Source: Erythrobasidium yunnanense
Taxonomy: Eukaryota > Basidiomycota > Cystobasidiomycetes > Erythrobasidiales > Erythrobasidiaceae
Assembly (NCBI GenBank): GCA_001600175.1
Contig: BCJC01000004.1
Coordinates: 1,302,001-1,366,000 of the forward strand
Direction of reading: 5' to 3'
Length of the DNA: 64,000 nucleotides
Position numbers and translations under genes: made by a program. This document shows, in pieces, positions 19,901-34,182 of the stretch (its first letter is position 1; each line of letters opens with the position of its first letter). The notes under the pieces were generated by a model. That model was not told the DNA's origin, did not search any database, and saw only the letters and a program-made list of their open reading frames with translations.

Positions 19901-22900
19901 TATAAGCGGGCACAATCCAGCAGTACTGACAAATTGGATGCGCAGAACTCGGCGTCGATGTCGATCCTATCACTCTGGCTTTCGTTTCCGATTGTGAATC
20001 TATCATTCAGACCGGATCACTTGCGCCACATGATACGTCTACGCGCCCACTTATACTTGACGGCCTTTCCATCAATTCGCATCGACTTTTCGGTCCTCAG
20101 CCTAGAACCGCAGTCTATGTAGCGATATGGGAGTTTCACCTTGGCCCGCTCGTCGGGGATCTTTCCATCCCCCAAATAAGCGCTCTGCAGCGTGTTGCCC
20201 AAGCATTTGCAGTCAACTTCAAAGATAGCGACAACTCGCTTTCCGACGACTATGCCATCCCAACAGATCCGGACGTCACTATCCTTTCTGTCACTATGGA
20301 ATCACTAGAGGTCAACGTATGGAGCAAGAGTACTGTCGTGAATATCACTCTGCAGCAGGGTCTGTCATTAAAGCTCGATGATCATGCCGGAGATGGATGG
20401 TTGTCGCACATAGACATCGACGTACCGGACCTCGAGTTGAAAGGCTTGGTTCCAGTGGATGAGACAGAGCAGGAATACCTTGAGGTCGTAGCGTTATCGG
20501 CCGGTGCCGGTATAGGCCTGGGAAAGACTGCCCAAGATTGGGAGGCCAAGATGCACAAACAGCGGAAATTCCTGGCGGATCAAGATGCTTCTACGCAGAG
20601 GTGTGTTTTCCTGTACGACAAACAGGGAAGTGACCATAGTATGTCCACCTTCTCATCATCTACATCGAATACGACTCAGGCAAATTTCTCTACAGATTCC
20701 GTTTCGTTAACGTCCCTGCACCTTCCCAAACTTCATCCTGGCGAGATGCTTGGGACACAGCATATCGACCCGCCTCACACTACCGGTACCGCAGACCGCA
20801 CCTTCCAGCGCTTACATGGTCAGCACGATGTGTACGTGCCGCGAAGCCGGGTCGAAAGCTCCCGTAGTGCGTATCCATCCTCTATGGTATGGTAAAGGGC
20901 TAAAGCGTGTATTTGTGCAGGCCGCCGGACTATGAGCACGACTGCATCAGGCGAGAGTGTCATGGCAACATATAGCTCACTGCTACGAAGATTCTATCGC
21001 ATGGCTGACGACACTGCTTACATGGCGCTCGATGGTCCCTCCTTCAGCCCAGGGAAGCCCGTGAGTTCCGCAGGCTGTGATATGAATGTAAGACAAAAGG
21101 CTGAATCGTTTACGTCCACAGACAGAGAGCGGCAGCCTGCCCGTAGCAGGCACTCGAAACGCAAGCGGCAAGAATCGCATTAGATCAGACAGCAGCGCTT
21201 ATCGACCACAGTCGCATGGTGAAGTCCTCACCTGCATAGACATCAACTGCTACAAGCTCGTCAAAGGTGTATGTTCACCTTCCGCCGTGCGTATTGCTTC
21301 GGACATCATCGCGACGCTAGAGAAGGTACGAGCTATGCGCCTAGCCACTTTCATGCCTCTAATTCGTGCTCTTCTCAGAACGATAATCCTGAACACTGGC
21401 TCGACGCGGCTGAACTCGAATATAGAGGACGTGCAGGCGACACCGAGGCAGACAGTACTTTCACATCGATTCGCGTGACAAGCAGCTTGGAGGGCATCAA
21501 TTTGACCCTGATACAAGACATTCTACGTCCTGGCGACATTGACATGGCAGAACATCTGGAGAGCGCAACCCATCAAGATTCTGCAATCCTGTCAACTAGC
21601 TTGTTGACGTTGCGGAAGATTGATGCTTCCTTCTTGCAAGTTACGGCTTCTGCATCGCAATTCCGATTTGGTTCCAGTCGAGCACAGGCTGTCCAGCAGA
21701 AGATGTCCGTATCCACAGGAAAAGGTCGTCTTCAAGTCAGGCATGTATCAAGGGCGAACTCGAAAGTATCGCGACCACCTATCTCTGGTCTGCCGCCTGC
21801 CTTCCATGGGGCAGTGCTCGATGTCAGCATGCAAAGCATGACAGGGGACTTGTTCCTGTCCGAGGAACTATGCAAAGGCGCTATAGAATTTGGCAACAGC
21901 TCCCTGGATTTCGCCTCCTCCGCAGCCGAACTCGTCACGGGTACTGTCCATTCGTGGTTCATAGTATCCCGTCACATCGAAATAGCGGTCTTGAAAGCGC
22001 AGTACCGCATCTTACCACGATATCGGAGGCTCTTCACAGACATCCTAAGATATTCGCAAGATCAAGGCATAAGTACAGATCCCTTCTTCCTCAATAGGCC
22101 CACTATCATGCCAATCAGCACAAGAGCCGACTTGAGCTGGAAAGTTCTGGCTCATATCCGGCACAACCTTCGACAACTCCGTCCGGAAGCAATCTCGAAT
22201 TTGCGAAACGATCTCTTACGAAATGTCCATTCGGTATCCGAGCAAGATTTCCGCATTGTCGTGCCTCTTCTGCAGGAATGGCACAGCTGGGAGTTGGACC
22301 CTCAGACTATTCGCTCCTTAACCATCTTCGCGTACTTGTTCCCACGTCAGGCAAATACGTCAGCTGTGCGAAAGCAGCAAAAAGGTCCGATGATCAGTTG
22401 GGACACCTCCTTCCAATTCAGCATTACATCGGGTCTCTTCAAGGTTTTGCACTACGATAACGCACGCTGCAGCAATCAACTCCATCTGACTCCAAACGAG
22501 ATCTTTGCAGCCTATACTGGCCGTACTCTTGCAAAACGAGCAGGAGAAGGCAGGATTATCCTGCGACTCCAAATAGGAGCACTAGTAGCAGAGCTCGAGC
22601 CTAGCTTTGTACAGCTAGTGCGGCATGTCGGAAGAGTCAGGCGAACGTTCGAGGAGAAGCTGGCCCCTCTGATTCCCCGACCTCGCGTTACGGACTATCA
22701 AAGCACCCCTGTTGAGGTAGCTTCCACGGTGGACATTCGCTATGCCCCTCCAGCATCGCTGCCTATCGACATAACAATGTTCATGCTCGGCATCGATGTT
22801 TCAACCCGCGTTCGTGATGTAAGGGCTTCTCTAGCTCTTCAGAGCTTACACAGCAACCTTTCGACCAAGGCCCTTACTCAATCTGGCGAAACTACAATAG

Positions 22901-25900
22901 CGCTCGATGGGCAGGTATTTGTCGGCTGCGATGCCATTCGTTTCCTTTCCGCGACCGAGAAGACTTCGCAGCCCTTGTCAACAGCTCTATCTGGGAGCAC
23001 ACTCATATCAATCCAATTGCAAGATGTCCATTTGTGCTCTGCACTGACGGCAGATGCTAGTAAACAGCACATTCTGGCTGTCACGGGCGTTCTCGGTAGC
23101 AGTCGTGTGCGAGTGCCAAGAAGTGTGCTCAGAATGTCGCAATTGTGAGTCATGCACACTTTCTTCACCAGCAGCACTTGCTTACCTCACGCACAGTATC
23201 GATAATTGGAAGACGGACTCGCTTCCACAGTCAAAGATAGCGTTTGAGGAGCTGAGGCGGGATCTGGAAACCGCTCGCCCCACAGTAGTCGCTGCGCAGA
23301 CATCGACGAAGAGGCCTCTTGTAGAGCTTCCCGGCAGTATACGTATGAAGGCCAATCTCCTGATCCCGCTGGTGAATTTCCACATTCGTGCAGCCTCAAA
23401 ATTCTGGCTGGACTACACAATAAGCGACATACTACTGGAAGGCAATTCGTCGCTCATCAAGCAGCGCGACGTTATCATGTCCGCCGGTCTTCACGTAGGC
23501 ACCCAAACAATTGCCTTTGTAGCGGTCAACGAAGCTGCGAAGCAAGGGGAAAGTACGCCGTTCGAGGGTCAGACAATCAAGTTACCAGCCTTCAACGGGC
23601 GTGCAAAAGTAGCCAGACGCCATGTCGAGGTCATCGCTAGTCTAGAACGCATCGACATCACTCTCACGGCAGATACCTTGGACAATGTTTTGGCTGTACA
23701 GTCTCGTTTCGAACAAGACATCGACGAACTCCTCTTCGTTTTGGCCCAGCGTAAAGCTCGTAGAAACGATGCTCACGAGTCGGAAAAGAAGCCTATAGTG
23801 CAGACTCTTCCCTCGGATCTCACCTGGAACGCACAAATTGCGTTGCGGGGTCTCAACCTGGGTCTGAGGGGACCCTTAGCTACGCAATATATAGGTGCCG
23901 ACCTGGTCGAAGGATACGTTTCGCAGATGGATGCTAAAGCGCCCGGCAAAATTACCTGGGAGGCCAATGCGCTGAACCTTGGTGCTTCCCTTGCCAGGCG
24001 AAGGACAGGGCATTCCGACAAATCACATCGTGACTTCCGCCTGGCATATTTCCTTCTTGATGTGCAAGCTGGCAACGTTATAACGGAGGTCTACGAGTTG
24101 CCGCATCTGAGCGACAGTGTAGACACCACGCACTTGCATATTAGACTACCCAAGATTCATGCAGTGATGCAAACAGCTACCATAGAGACGCTCGACGAAC
24201 TGATAGAACACTGTCAGTTCAATCTCAGGAGATCGCGCATCAATCGCTGACTTTGCATCTGCAGTCTCCACCGAGATCAGCCGCCGAAAAGAGGCTAGAG
24301 CCAAGGAACTTCGCGCTATCAAAGCACGCGTCATACAAACTTTCGATATTCCCGAAAAGCCCTCTGCCCCCAATGTACTTCCCTGGATCGAACGCTGCGT
24401 GCTGTCTCTTCGGGTGGGCAATATTGGCATAGTCGTACCTCTGGCGGACCATGAAATCACAGTGCCGGAAGCCGACCTCCATTCTTATGAAAGAACTCAT
24501 CCCGCATTCATGGTATCGTCAACGTCTCTAATCTTTGCCACCTCGAAGGGTAAAGCAGGCTTTGCCAAGATGGCAGACCTCTCGGCTCAATTCGTCAAGC
24601 AATTCGATCAAACTCAGATCTCGCATTTCTCAGGCCTTCATCATCGCAGCCAGAATCGTCTAACATTCCCATCAGCCGAAATAACCATTTCGTCCGATAG
24701 GGTGGCTACGACCCGCAAGAAGGCATTCACAGTGCAAGCCCACATGTCCGGTGCAGAGTTGGATATTGACGCGGGCATTGTCAGAGCTGTCTTCTCGCTT
24801 GTTGATCTGTACGAGGCCGGATATCAGCGGCTCGGAAGGCATGCGCCAGACCCAGCTGTATTGAAAGCACAGCTCAAGGAAGGAGTCCAGACCAATATTG
24901 AAGCGCCAGAAGATTACACGTCATTCATCGAAACCACTACATTTGAGGCCGCTTTTGCGGTCGACTCAGGCATTATAAACATGCACAACACGCTCGATCC
25001 CGGCGATACAGCTTCAAGCGATGAAAAGCAAGGCAAAGCCCTCAAAGCGCATCATGACCTCGGCAGCACGCGGGGCAGAAAACGTACAACCGCAGACCGG
25101 AACCGCAACTACGACGGCTCAGCCTCCCTGCCGCCCGACAGTTTCGTCATTCCCAAATTCTCAATGTGGGCTGCAAAGCGCGAGGCCTCCAAGACTGGGG
25201 ATGACAACGCTATACATCTCGATGCAGTCATCCATCCGAGTAGAAATACCTTGTACCCCACTCTCCTTCCTTTCTTGTCTGATCTTTCAGACGCCATCAA
25301 AGACCGATTACAGCGCCAGAGTTCAGTGGTCACCCGACCGGGTACTCCAGCAGACCAGCGCGATGACGGAATTATCAGTGTCCAATCTAGAGTCAACACG
25401 GAGCTGGACATTGGCAATCCTATTTCAGCTTTGCGTAAGCTCCGGATAAGCTTTAGCTTGCGTATCGACAAGTCGCGCCTGGAAATCAGCTGCTTGCAAG
25501 CAGCTCAAGTGTCTGCAATATTGAATTGGCAAAGCGGGGGCCTGATAGTTACAGTGGAGCCGGGTAGTCGAAAGGCGCAAGTTGCTATTCGCGTGGACGA
25601 AGTGAACTTTGATCTCAAGCACACATAGTAAGTCGCGTACTTCAACGGCAGCCTCGCACAAATCGCTTACATTCATCTTCCAGCTCCCCAGAAAAGTGTT
25701 TGGGCGGCTCCGTTCAAGGTCTCATCCTGGCGGTATCGTTCGGACCGCAATCAGATTCGCACTCACATCTCTCAGTCAACTTCCGCGCATCGAGCATCGC
25801 TGGGGAAGTCAATTTTCGACAACTCCACGACTTCCTTTGCTTTAAAGCCGTGTGGCTGGATCGCCTTGAAAATCTCGTTCCGGTCCCTCATCAGACAGAG

Positions 25901-27510
25901 ACCGACTACGAGAGTGCTCTGGCCCCGCCGGCGAAGTCTCAATCAACGACTCTCATTACTACATTTATCGTGCACCTTGACGAACTGCGCTTTACGTGCA
26001 TTCTTGGCTCAAACATCGGTACAGTCGATTTGTCCGCTACTGCTCTGGTCGGCAGAGTACGCCTCGTACCTTTGGAGTCTCGGGCTCTCAGCGTGGACCT
26101 CAAGAAGTTCAGTGCAGTGTCCAAAGGACGTCTATCTGGTAGCTTTACTACCAACGGTTTGTACTTCGAGAACAGCTATCGTGATCCGAAAGGTCCTGTC
26201 GCGTCTCAGGCTAAGAATCTAGTCAAGCTCAGCGCTTGGGTAGGAGCAATGGATGCATTTCTCGAATTCGACTATCGACGCGTGCTCTTGGTCCGCTCCG
26301 ACCCTATCCAGATAGGCGCTACAGACGATTGGAAAGACGTCATGGAACAGCAAATCCTACACCTGAACTTCTGGCTGCGCTTTGGCGGACTCAGAGTCAT
26401 CCTTACAACTCAAACGGTACCTACACTAGTGCGGCTGGCTACAGATGTTGGCAAGCTTATTGAAGATCGCTCTATAAAAGCTAGGAATACTCTCTTCGGG
26501 CTCGAGACTTACCTGGCGACGCCTGCGCCGAGAGCAAAGCTACAATGGGCAGCTGCCAGTGCAGCCTGGAAACAGAAGCGGACTGTCCCTTCTATGATCC
26601 CCGAAGGCGTACGGGTCGCCAGTACGATCCATCTTGAAGCAGAACGACTTCGACTTGCGATCTTCCTACATCACTTTACGGATGCAGAAGCATTCAGAGG
26701 TGATGCAGGAGCCGTACGAGCGCATCTTGAGCGAGGCGTCGACGAGTCCAGCACCGTCGCTAGGGATCTAAATCTCCATCTAGGCTTCTTTACGATCCGC
26801 AAGTTACGGCCAAAGAAAGTCAGCCCCTTGCAAGAACGCGACTTCACACTGGAGGACTGGTTCGAGGTGCTAGGAGCGGCTTCGGAGCGGAACATCGTGC
26901 AGATACCTACTAGTGAAGCCAAGATGACCAGTACACAGAAAGAGCACAGCAACCAGCTCTACCATCGCTTCACTCTTGCGTTCACGGGACAGGTCGACAT
27001 ATCACTCAACTATGCTCTGCTTAAGCAATTAGGCGATCTACTCAATGCTTATCAAGAAGGCATGAAGCGTAATGAACAAAGAGGGCATAGCCGAACGGCT
27101 CCTCCGACGCCTAGTATCGAATCCAATGCAGTCACGCCTGCATTCACCAGCGGCGATGACCAAGATCAACCCAACAAGCAGATCGGCGCCGAGAAGGTGC
27201 CTGCTCCGCCTTCTATCGCGGTCATTCAGTCCTTAGAGTATATAGCTCTCGAGAATAACATACAACAACCGCAACTCCAGTTGCTTGGAGATGGCGAGTC
27301 CGAATCTACAATCTATTGTCACCCTGAAAGCAGGCTGATCCAATTCTCTCTACAGCTACTCCACCTATGGAATGGCTCGGTGTACAAAGAGGACACTTCC
27401 CAGGCTGGGTGCACGGGGGTGTCACGACCATACTGGAACAAATGCTCTTGGAACTCACGGCCGTGTACAAGAGGAGTCTGGCTCACGGCGCAGCCGTTCA
27501 GAACTGCTAG
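16929..27510 (+). CDS. CSF1: Csf1, bridge-like lipid transfer protein
   Basis: Giant membrane-anchored protein of the Csf1/tweek/KIAA1109 (BLTP1) family, which moves bulk lipid between ER and other membranes at contact sites. It is split by at least a dozen short introns. N-terminal anchor: LLEVIVIVVVVLFYLFYFSR. Next come the family's chorein-like start (IYLEIGSIQFSPLGGRLLFR, ETIKITMGHITWRYW) and the landmarks YGPWSDRQR, FPPAYFTTQPTLRLKPGDRR and FRLPTREASKDWRYDG. The main open blocks are 18001-18360, 18412-19040, 21271-23148, 23199-24200, 24399-25628 and 25700-27293. The end is GDATPPMEWLGVQRGHFPGW followed by LEQMLLELTAVYKRS and a stop at 27508-27510, as in other Csf1 proteins. The last intron (27294-27355) is GC..AG. 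The first residues are uncertain. Confidence 0.9.
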
Positions 27511-27966
27511 AACACTATTCTATCAGACTTTTCTCTCTCTCTCTCTCTTCCCGCCTGATCTCATCTGTATATTTTCTGTATTCCCTCCGTCATCGTAAAC
27601 CTAAGCATCCTAATTAGAGAAGTGCTCGATGCTCTGTACGAATAGTCACTGTGTTGTTGCTTAGTAGTACGCACCGTCTGAATTGGCATGCACTGAGAGA
27701 AGAAGTAGAAGATGGGATTGTCGCAGTGTGAAGGCAAAGAGTGCTTCGTGTTTCTTTCTAATCGTGAACATCGTTACGCTTATCGAAAGCTAATCCCTAC
27801 ACAGCATCTCTACTATGACACAGTTCTACAGGATCTTGTATCTAAGGTATCGTTACTAACGTGAGAGGGAGAAGAGAGAGAAGATATGCACAAGTGATGA
27901 TACAACGACTGCACTGAACGTAAATTATCACCGAAATTACTGCTTTACTGCTTTAGGAAAGGCTAG
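27511..27966. other. Convergent 3' intergenic region
   Basis: 456 bp between the stops of CSF1 (plus) and the VTT-domain gene (minus). It holds a (CT)8 run at 27533-27548 and otherwise nothing recognisable. Confidence 0.6.
27533..27548. repeat. (CT)8 dinucleotide microsatellite
   Basis: Eight perfect CT units in the 3' region of CSF1. Confidence 0.85.
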
Positions 27967-30161
27967 TTAGTACATTTTCGCCCATTCATCGAAAGCTGCC
28001 CCCTGCTTCTTGGAATTACTGACCGTGCTAGAGGTAGTTTCTATGCTCGCCGTCCTGCGTCCTCCAAACTTCCCCGGCGAAGGCGGGAAATGCGGTTGCG
28101 GGCTGAGAGGCGATATGGGCGAAGTGACAGTAATGAAATTACTGAAGTCGTCCCAGCTCGATTGTCGTCTCGAGTGTGTCCTGGAATTAGGATGAGAAGC
28201 AGAGGCGCGTAGACGTTCTTCGCGGAGATCTTCTTCGTCCGTATCCCCTGATTCGGGGTCGATCTCATGTTTTGACCTCCTCTTGTCGTTACTACTATTG
28301 TGCTTATGGAGGACTGCAGGATGCTGAGAAACATAGCCTGAATCCTCAGATGCGGCTGAAGAGGCCGTGTCGCTCATATATGCATTTGAAGCATTTGAAG
28401 CGGAAGAGTGTGTAGAAGCTGTAGAAGAGCTCGAAACGTTCGCAGATCGAGGAGAGGTGAAATCACGCCATGTCCACGACCAGCTCTTCTTGTGCCCTCC
28501 TCCTCCGGAAGTTATAGGTGAATCGAGGTCATAGACCGTCGTTCCGGAGGACGAAGACGTAGATGTTCGTGGTCCAGCCAGTACTTCCGACGCCGTAGAG
28601 TCCGTCCGATCTCTTCGTAGCAGGGGAATAAAAGGCGCATATGGGACTTGCGATTGTTGCTGCTCGAGCTTCTCCGCTTCTGCAGCCGTAAGGTCTTCCA
28701 TCGATATATCCGCCTCTCCCATCTTATTGCTATTTCCTCCTAGGAACGCCTGTATCTGTTTCTTGAATATAACGGGCGCAGCGCTGATCAAGCTTGCTAT
28801 CGCCAATTTGAGGCACAGACTCCACGTCCAGATAGCGTTTATGCTACTACTACTCGCGTCCGTCTCCACTAGGCTACCGAGCAAATCTCCCAATTGCGTC
28901 GTCACGAAGTTGTAGGGAAAAGAACCCAGTACGAGCGTGATGAAGTATGGCATGATAGGGACTTTGAGCACCCCACATGCGATATTGAGCAATGAATAGG
29001 GTAGTAGGGGGAAAAGACGCGCGAGGAGTAAGTAGCTGAAGAGGTCCGAAGAGGATCGGTTTAATAATGAGGAACGGGTGGAGTTGAGAGCCCGGGGAAA
29101 GAAGCGCTCTACGAGGGGAGAACAGATGCGAGCCATGTAGTATGCGAATACAGAGCCGACGCCTGTGAAGACACACGCGCAGAGCGTGGCTGCGTACTGT
29201 GATCAACATACCTTCATCAGTGCCAATCAAGCGATCGAGGAAGTGAGAAGCTTACTGTCCCGTACAAGCTCCCAAAGAGGATATTGACGAGTATGCTCCC
29301 TGGTACTGAGAAAGCCTGCTTGAAGACAAAGAGTGCCGACAAGACCGCGCTAACATGTAGACCTTGGCTCAAGCCTATCCTCGAATAATCCCGGAGTGCT
29401 ATGGTCTGTAGGCGGATCTCAGAGACGTTGTGTGGTAGTTTTAAGGGGATAGTCGATATTGCGAAATATATTGCTGTTAGGGAAATGACGAAGAGGACGA
29501 GGAGGAAGAGGAGCGGCGGGAGGAGCGTCGATAGTGTTTGTTGGCGATGCGACATAGAAGGTGCAGAGGAAGAGGAAAGAGTGGATGTAGATGTCGAGAT
29601 TGGTTTGGCTGCGAGCCCATTTCCAGCTTTATCCGTTAACGCCGCCGAGCTTGAACTTGAAGCTGACGAGGACGGTAAAAGCGTCAAATCGTCATCTTGA
29701 CCTGCGACTCTGATATACTCTTTACGTTCGTGTATGGGAGGTGTAGATGGGATAGATAGGGCCAGGTAGGATTGTTGCCTTGCCAGGCGTGGTAAATGCT
29801 GATGCTGATGACCGAGGCCTGAGCTGGGGTTGATGAAGCCAGGCTGGCCAGCTACAGCGATACCATTACTGTTGTTGTTGTATTTGTTGTATGCAGAACT
29901 ACTGCTCCCTTCCTGCTGCTGCTGCCCATCATAGCTCTCGCCGTTCTTTGTGATGTTTGCTGACAATCCTGCACTTGTAGTAGTATCGCTGTTGCTGTTG
30001 TTGGCACTGTTGAGTAGACTCCTGCTTCTCATCCTCGTCAAAGATGCGAATGGCCGCAAGCTGACGCCGCTGCTCGCTCGTTGACGTCCTTCATGCTGGA
30101 GCTGGAGCTGCAGCTGCTCGACCTCGCTTGGGTCCATCTCGAAACAAAGACGACTGTGCAC
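27967..30161 (-). CDS. VTT-domain (TMEM41/Tvp38/DedA-type) membrane protein
   Basis: Two exons, 30161-29256 and 29196-27967, 711 residues. A start at the internal ATG 30137 (MDPSEVEQLQ) is equally possible. The N-terminal ~220 residues are Ser/Gln/Asn-rich and disordered. A first span (LLPPLLFLLVLFVISLTAIYF) precedes the VTT domain: FKQAFSVPGSILVNILFGSL, CVFTGVGSVFAYYMAR, then LLARLFPLLPYSLLNIACGV and PYFITLVLGSFPYNFVTTQL. In TMEM41B and VMP1 this domain is an ER phospholipid scramblase needed for autophagosome and lipid-droplet formation. The Pro-Gly and F/L-P-x-x-P elements of the two re-entrant helices are present. The C-terminal ~230 residues are Ser-rich with a possible acidic/basic regulatory tail. 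Subfamily (TMEM41 or Tvp38) is not settled. Confidence 0.85.
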
Positions 30162-30342
30162 GTCGACTTCGCCGTTCTTGGCTGTTATCGAGGTCGTTGT
30201 ATGCTGTCTGCAACGTCCGGTTTATCTGATATCCTGCGAGTTGTCGCTGTTCTAAACACAGAATTCTCTCATCGAGATTGAGCGCATTACGAAAATACAC
30301 CAGACCAGGATCGCTACAATGACATGACATGACAGCATGCAC

Positions 30343-30388
30343 ACTGCTACTGCAACGTGTACTGCTACCTCCACTGCTACTGCTACTT
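30343..30388. repeat. Imperfect CTG/CTA hexamer tract
   Basis: Imperfect iterations of CTGCTA/CTACTG upstream of the VTT-domain gene and downstream of the dynactin gene. Non-coding on present evidence. Confidence 0.55.
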
Positions 30389-30441
30389 CAGGACGGGCAT
30401 TGATTGATGGAATAGAATGGAGATATCTTGAAAGTGCCGGA

Positions 30442-31064
30442 TCACCTCGATCTGGCCTGCGCCATGGCTTCAGCATACATCTGCCTCGTCTCTGCTTCCA
30501 TCAGTTCAGGGGATGATTCAGGTAGATCGTGGATGTGGACAGCGGGGGATCCAGCGAAGACGGCCATGGATGGGATCACCGTTCCAGCTGCGACCACGCT
30601 CTTGTCGAGGATATGTGCTCCATCCTTGATGACGCAGAACTTGCCGATGATGCAGTCATTCCCTATGCGACATCCATCTCCAATGCTAGCTGCTTCCACG
30701 ATTGAATGAGATCCGATAGAGACATGGGAGCCGATCTTCATGGGATAGTAGCTGAACACCCTGTAGATCCAGCGTCAGCCTGGATGCATCAACGCGTAGA
30801 AACACGGCTCCAGACATGCCCTCGATATGTTTTGTATGGCGGTCTGATGACTGCTCCCTTGCCCACTATGCTGTATCGTCCCATAGATATCACCACTGCG
30901 TTGTTGCCTGTATTCCCAGCTCTTCTGAGGTCACCTCGCATAAGTGACCCTTCATCGATGACTCCCTTGCCAGCCAGGACGATGCTGGATGATCCTGCTA
31001 CCACTGCTCGTCGTGATACAACGTTTCCATTGTCAGTAACAAGCCAGGACTCGCCAGCTACCAT
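30442..31064 (-). CDS. Dynactin subunit 5 (p25)
   Basis: Left-handed parallel beta-helix protein of the dynactin pointed-end complex; p25 links dynein-dynactin to endosome cargo. Exons 31064-30820 and 30760-30442 sum to 564 nt (187 residues). Landmarks: NGNVVSRRAVVAGSSSIVL, MRGDLRR, the hexapeptide pattern GRYSIVGKGAVIRPPYKTY, FSYYPMKIGSHVSIG, and then IGDGCRIGNDCIIGKFCVIK, which closely follows human DCTN5. The LPESSPELME tail also matches. The intron at 30761-30819 begins with GC, not GT; homology on both sides (RPPYKTYRG joined to VFSYYP) and the frame leave no GT alternative. Only 49 bp separate its start codon from that of the divergent helicase gene. Confidence 0.93.
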
Positions 31065-31113
31065 GTTGTTGGATCACCACCAAGGGTCATCTTCATCCCA
31101 ATTCCCATGCATC
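31065..31113. promoter_or_regulatory. Very short bidirectional promoter/5' region
   Basis: 49 bp between the start codons of dynactin p25 (minus) and the Hcs1-like helicase (plus). No TATA element is evident. Transcripts probably start inside or overlap the opposite gene, or the helicase start lies elsewhere in its open frame. Confidence 0.5.
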
Positions 31114-33918
<2,805 letters not shown>

Positions 33919-34182
33919 ATGCAAGTCGATCAGCGTAGGAAGACTAGCAAAGTGTATGTATACCCTCTCAGCTCGGTTCAGTTAGTGAAAGGCACAGTAG
34001 GGAGTGTAGATTGAGCATTGTTGTTTTGATTGCGCAGCGAGTACTTGTACAAGGCCGCCCTAACAACATCATTCTGATCCTTACGAGCCGCTACAAGGTC
34101 ACTAAGACTGATCAGAGACTAATTGGGTCGGCACTCTTCATCCAGATCTAAAGCCAGCGAATGTGGGCAGAGAGCCAGCTCT

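Noticed and set aside
29870-30010. Gln/Asn codon repeats resembling a microsatellite
   Set aside because: They lie inside the coding sequence of the VTT-domain protein and are explained as low-complexity protein.
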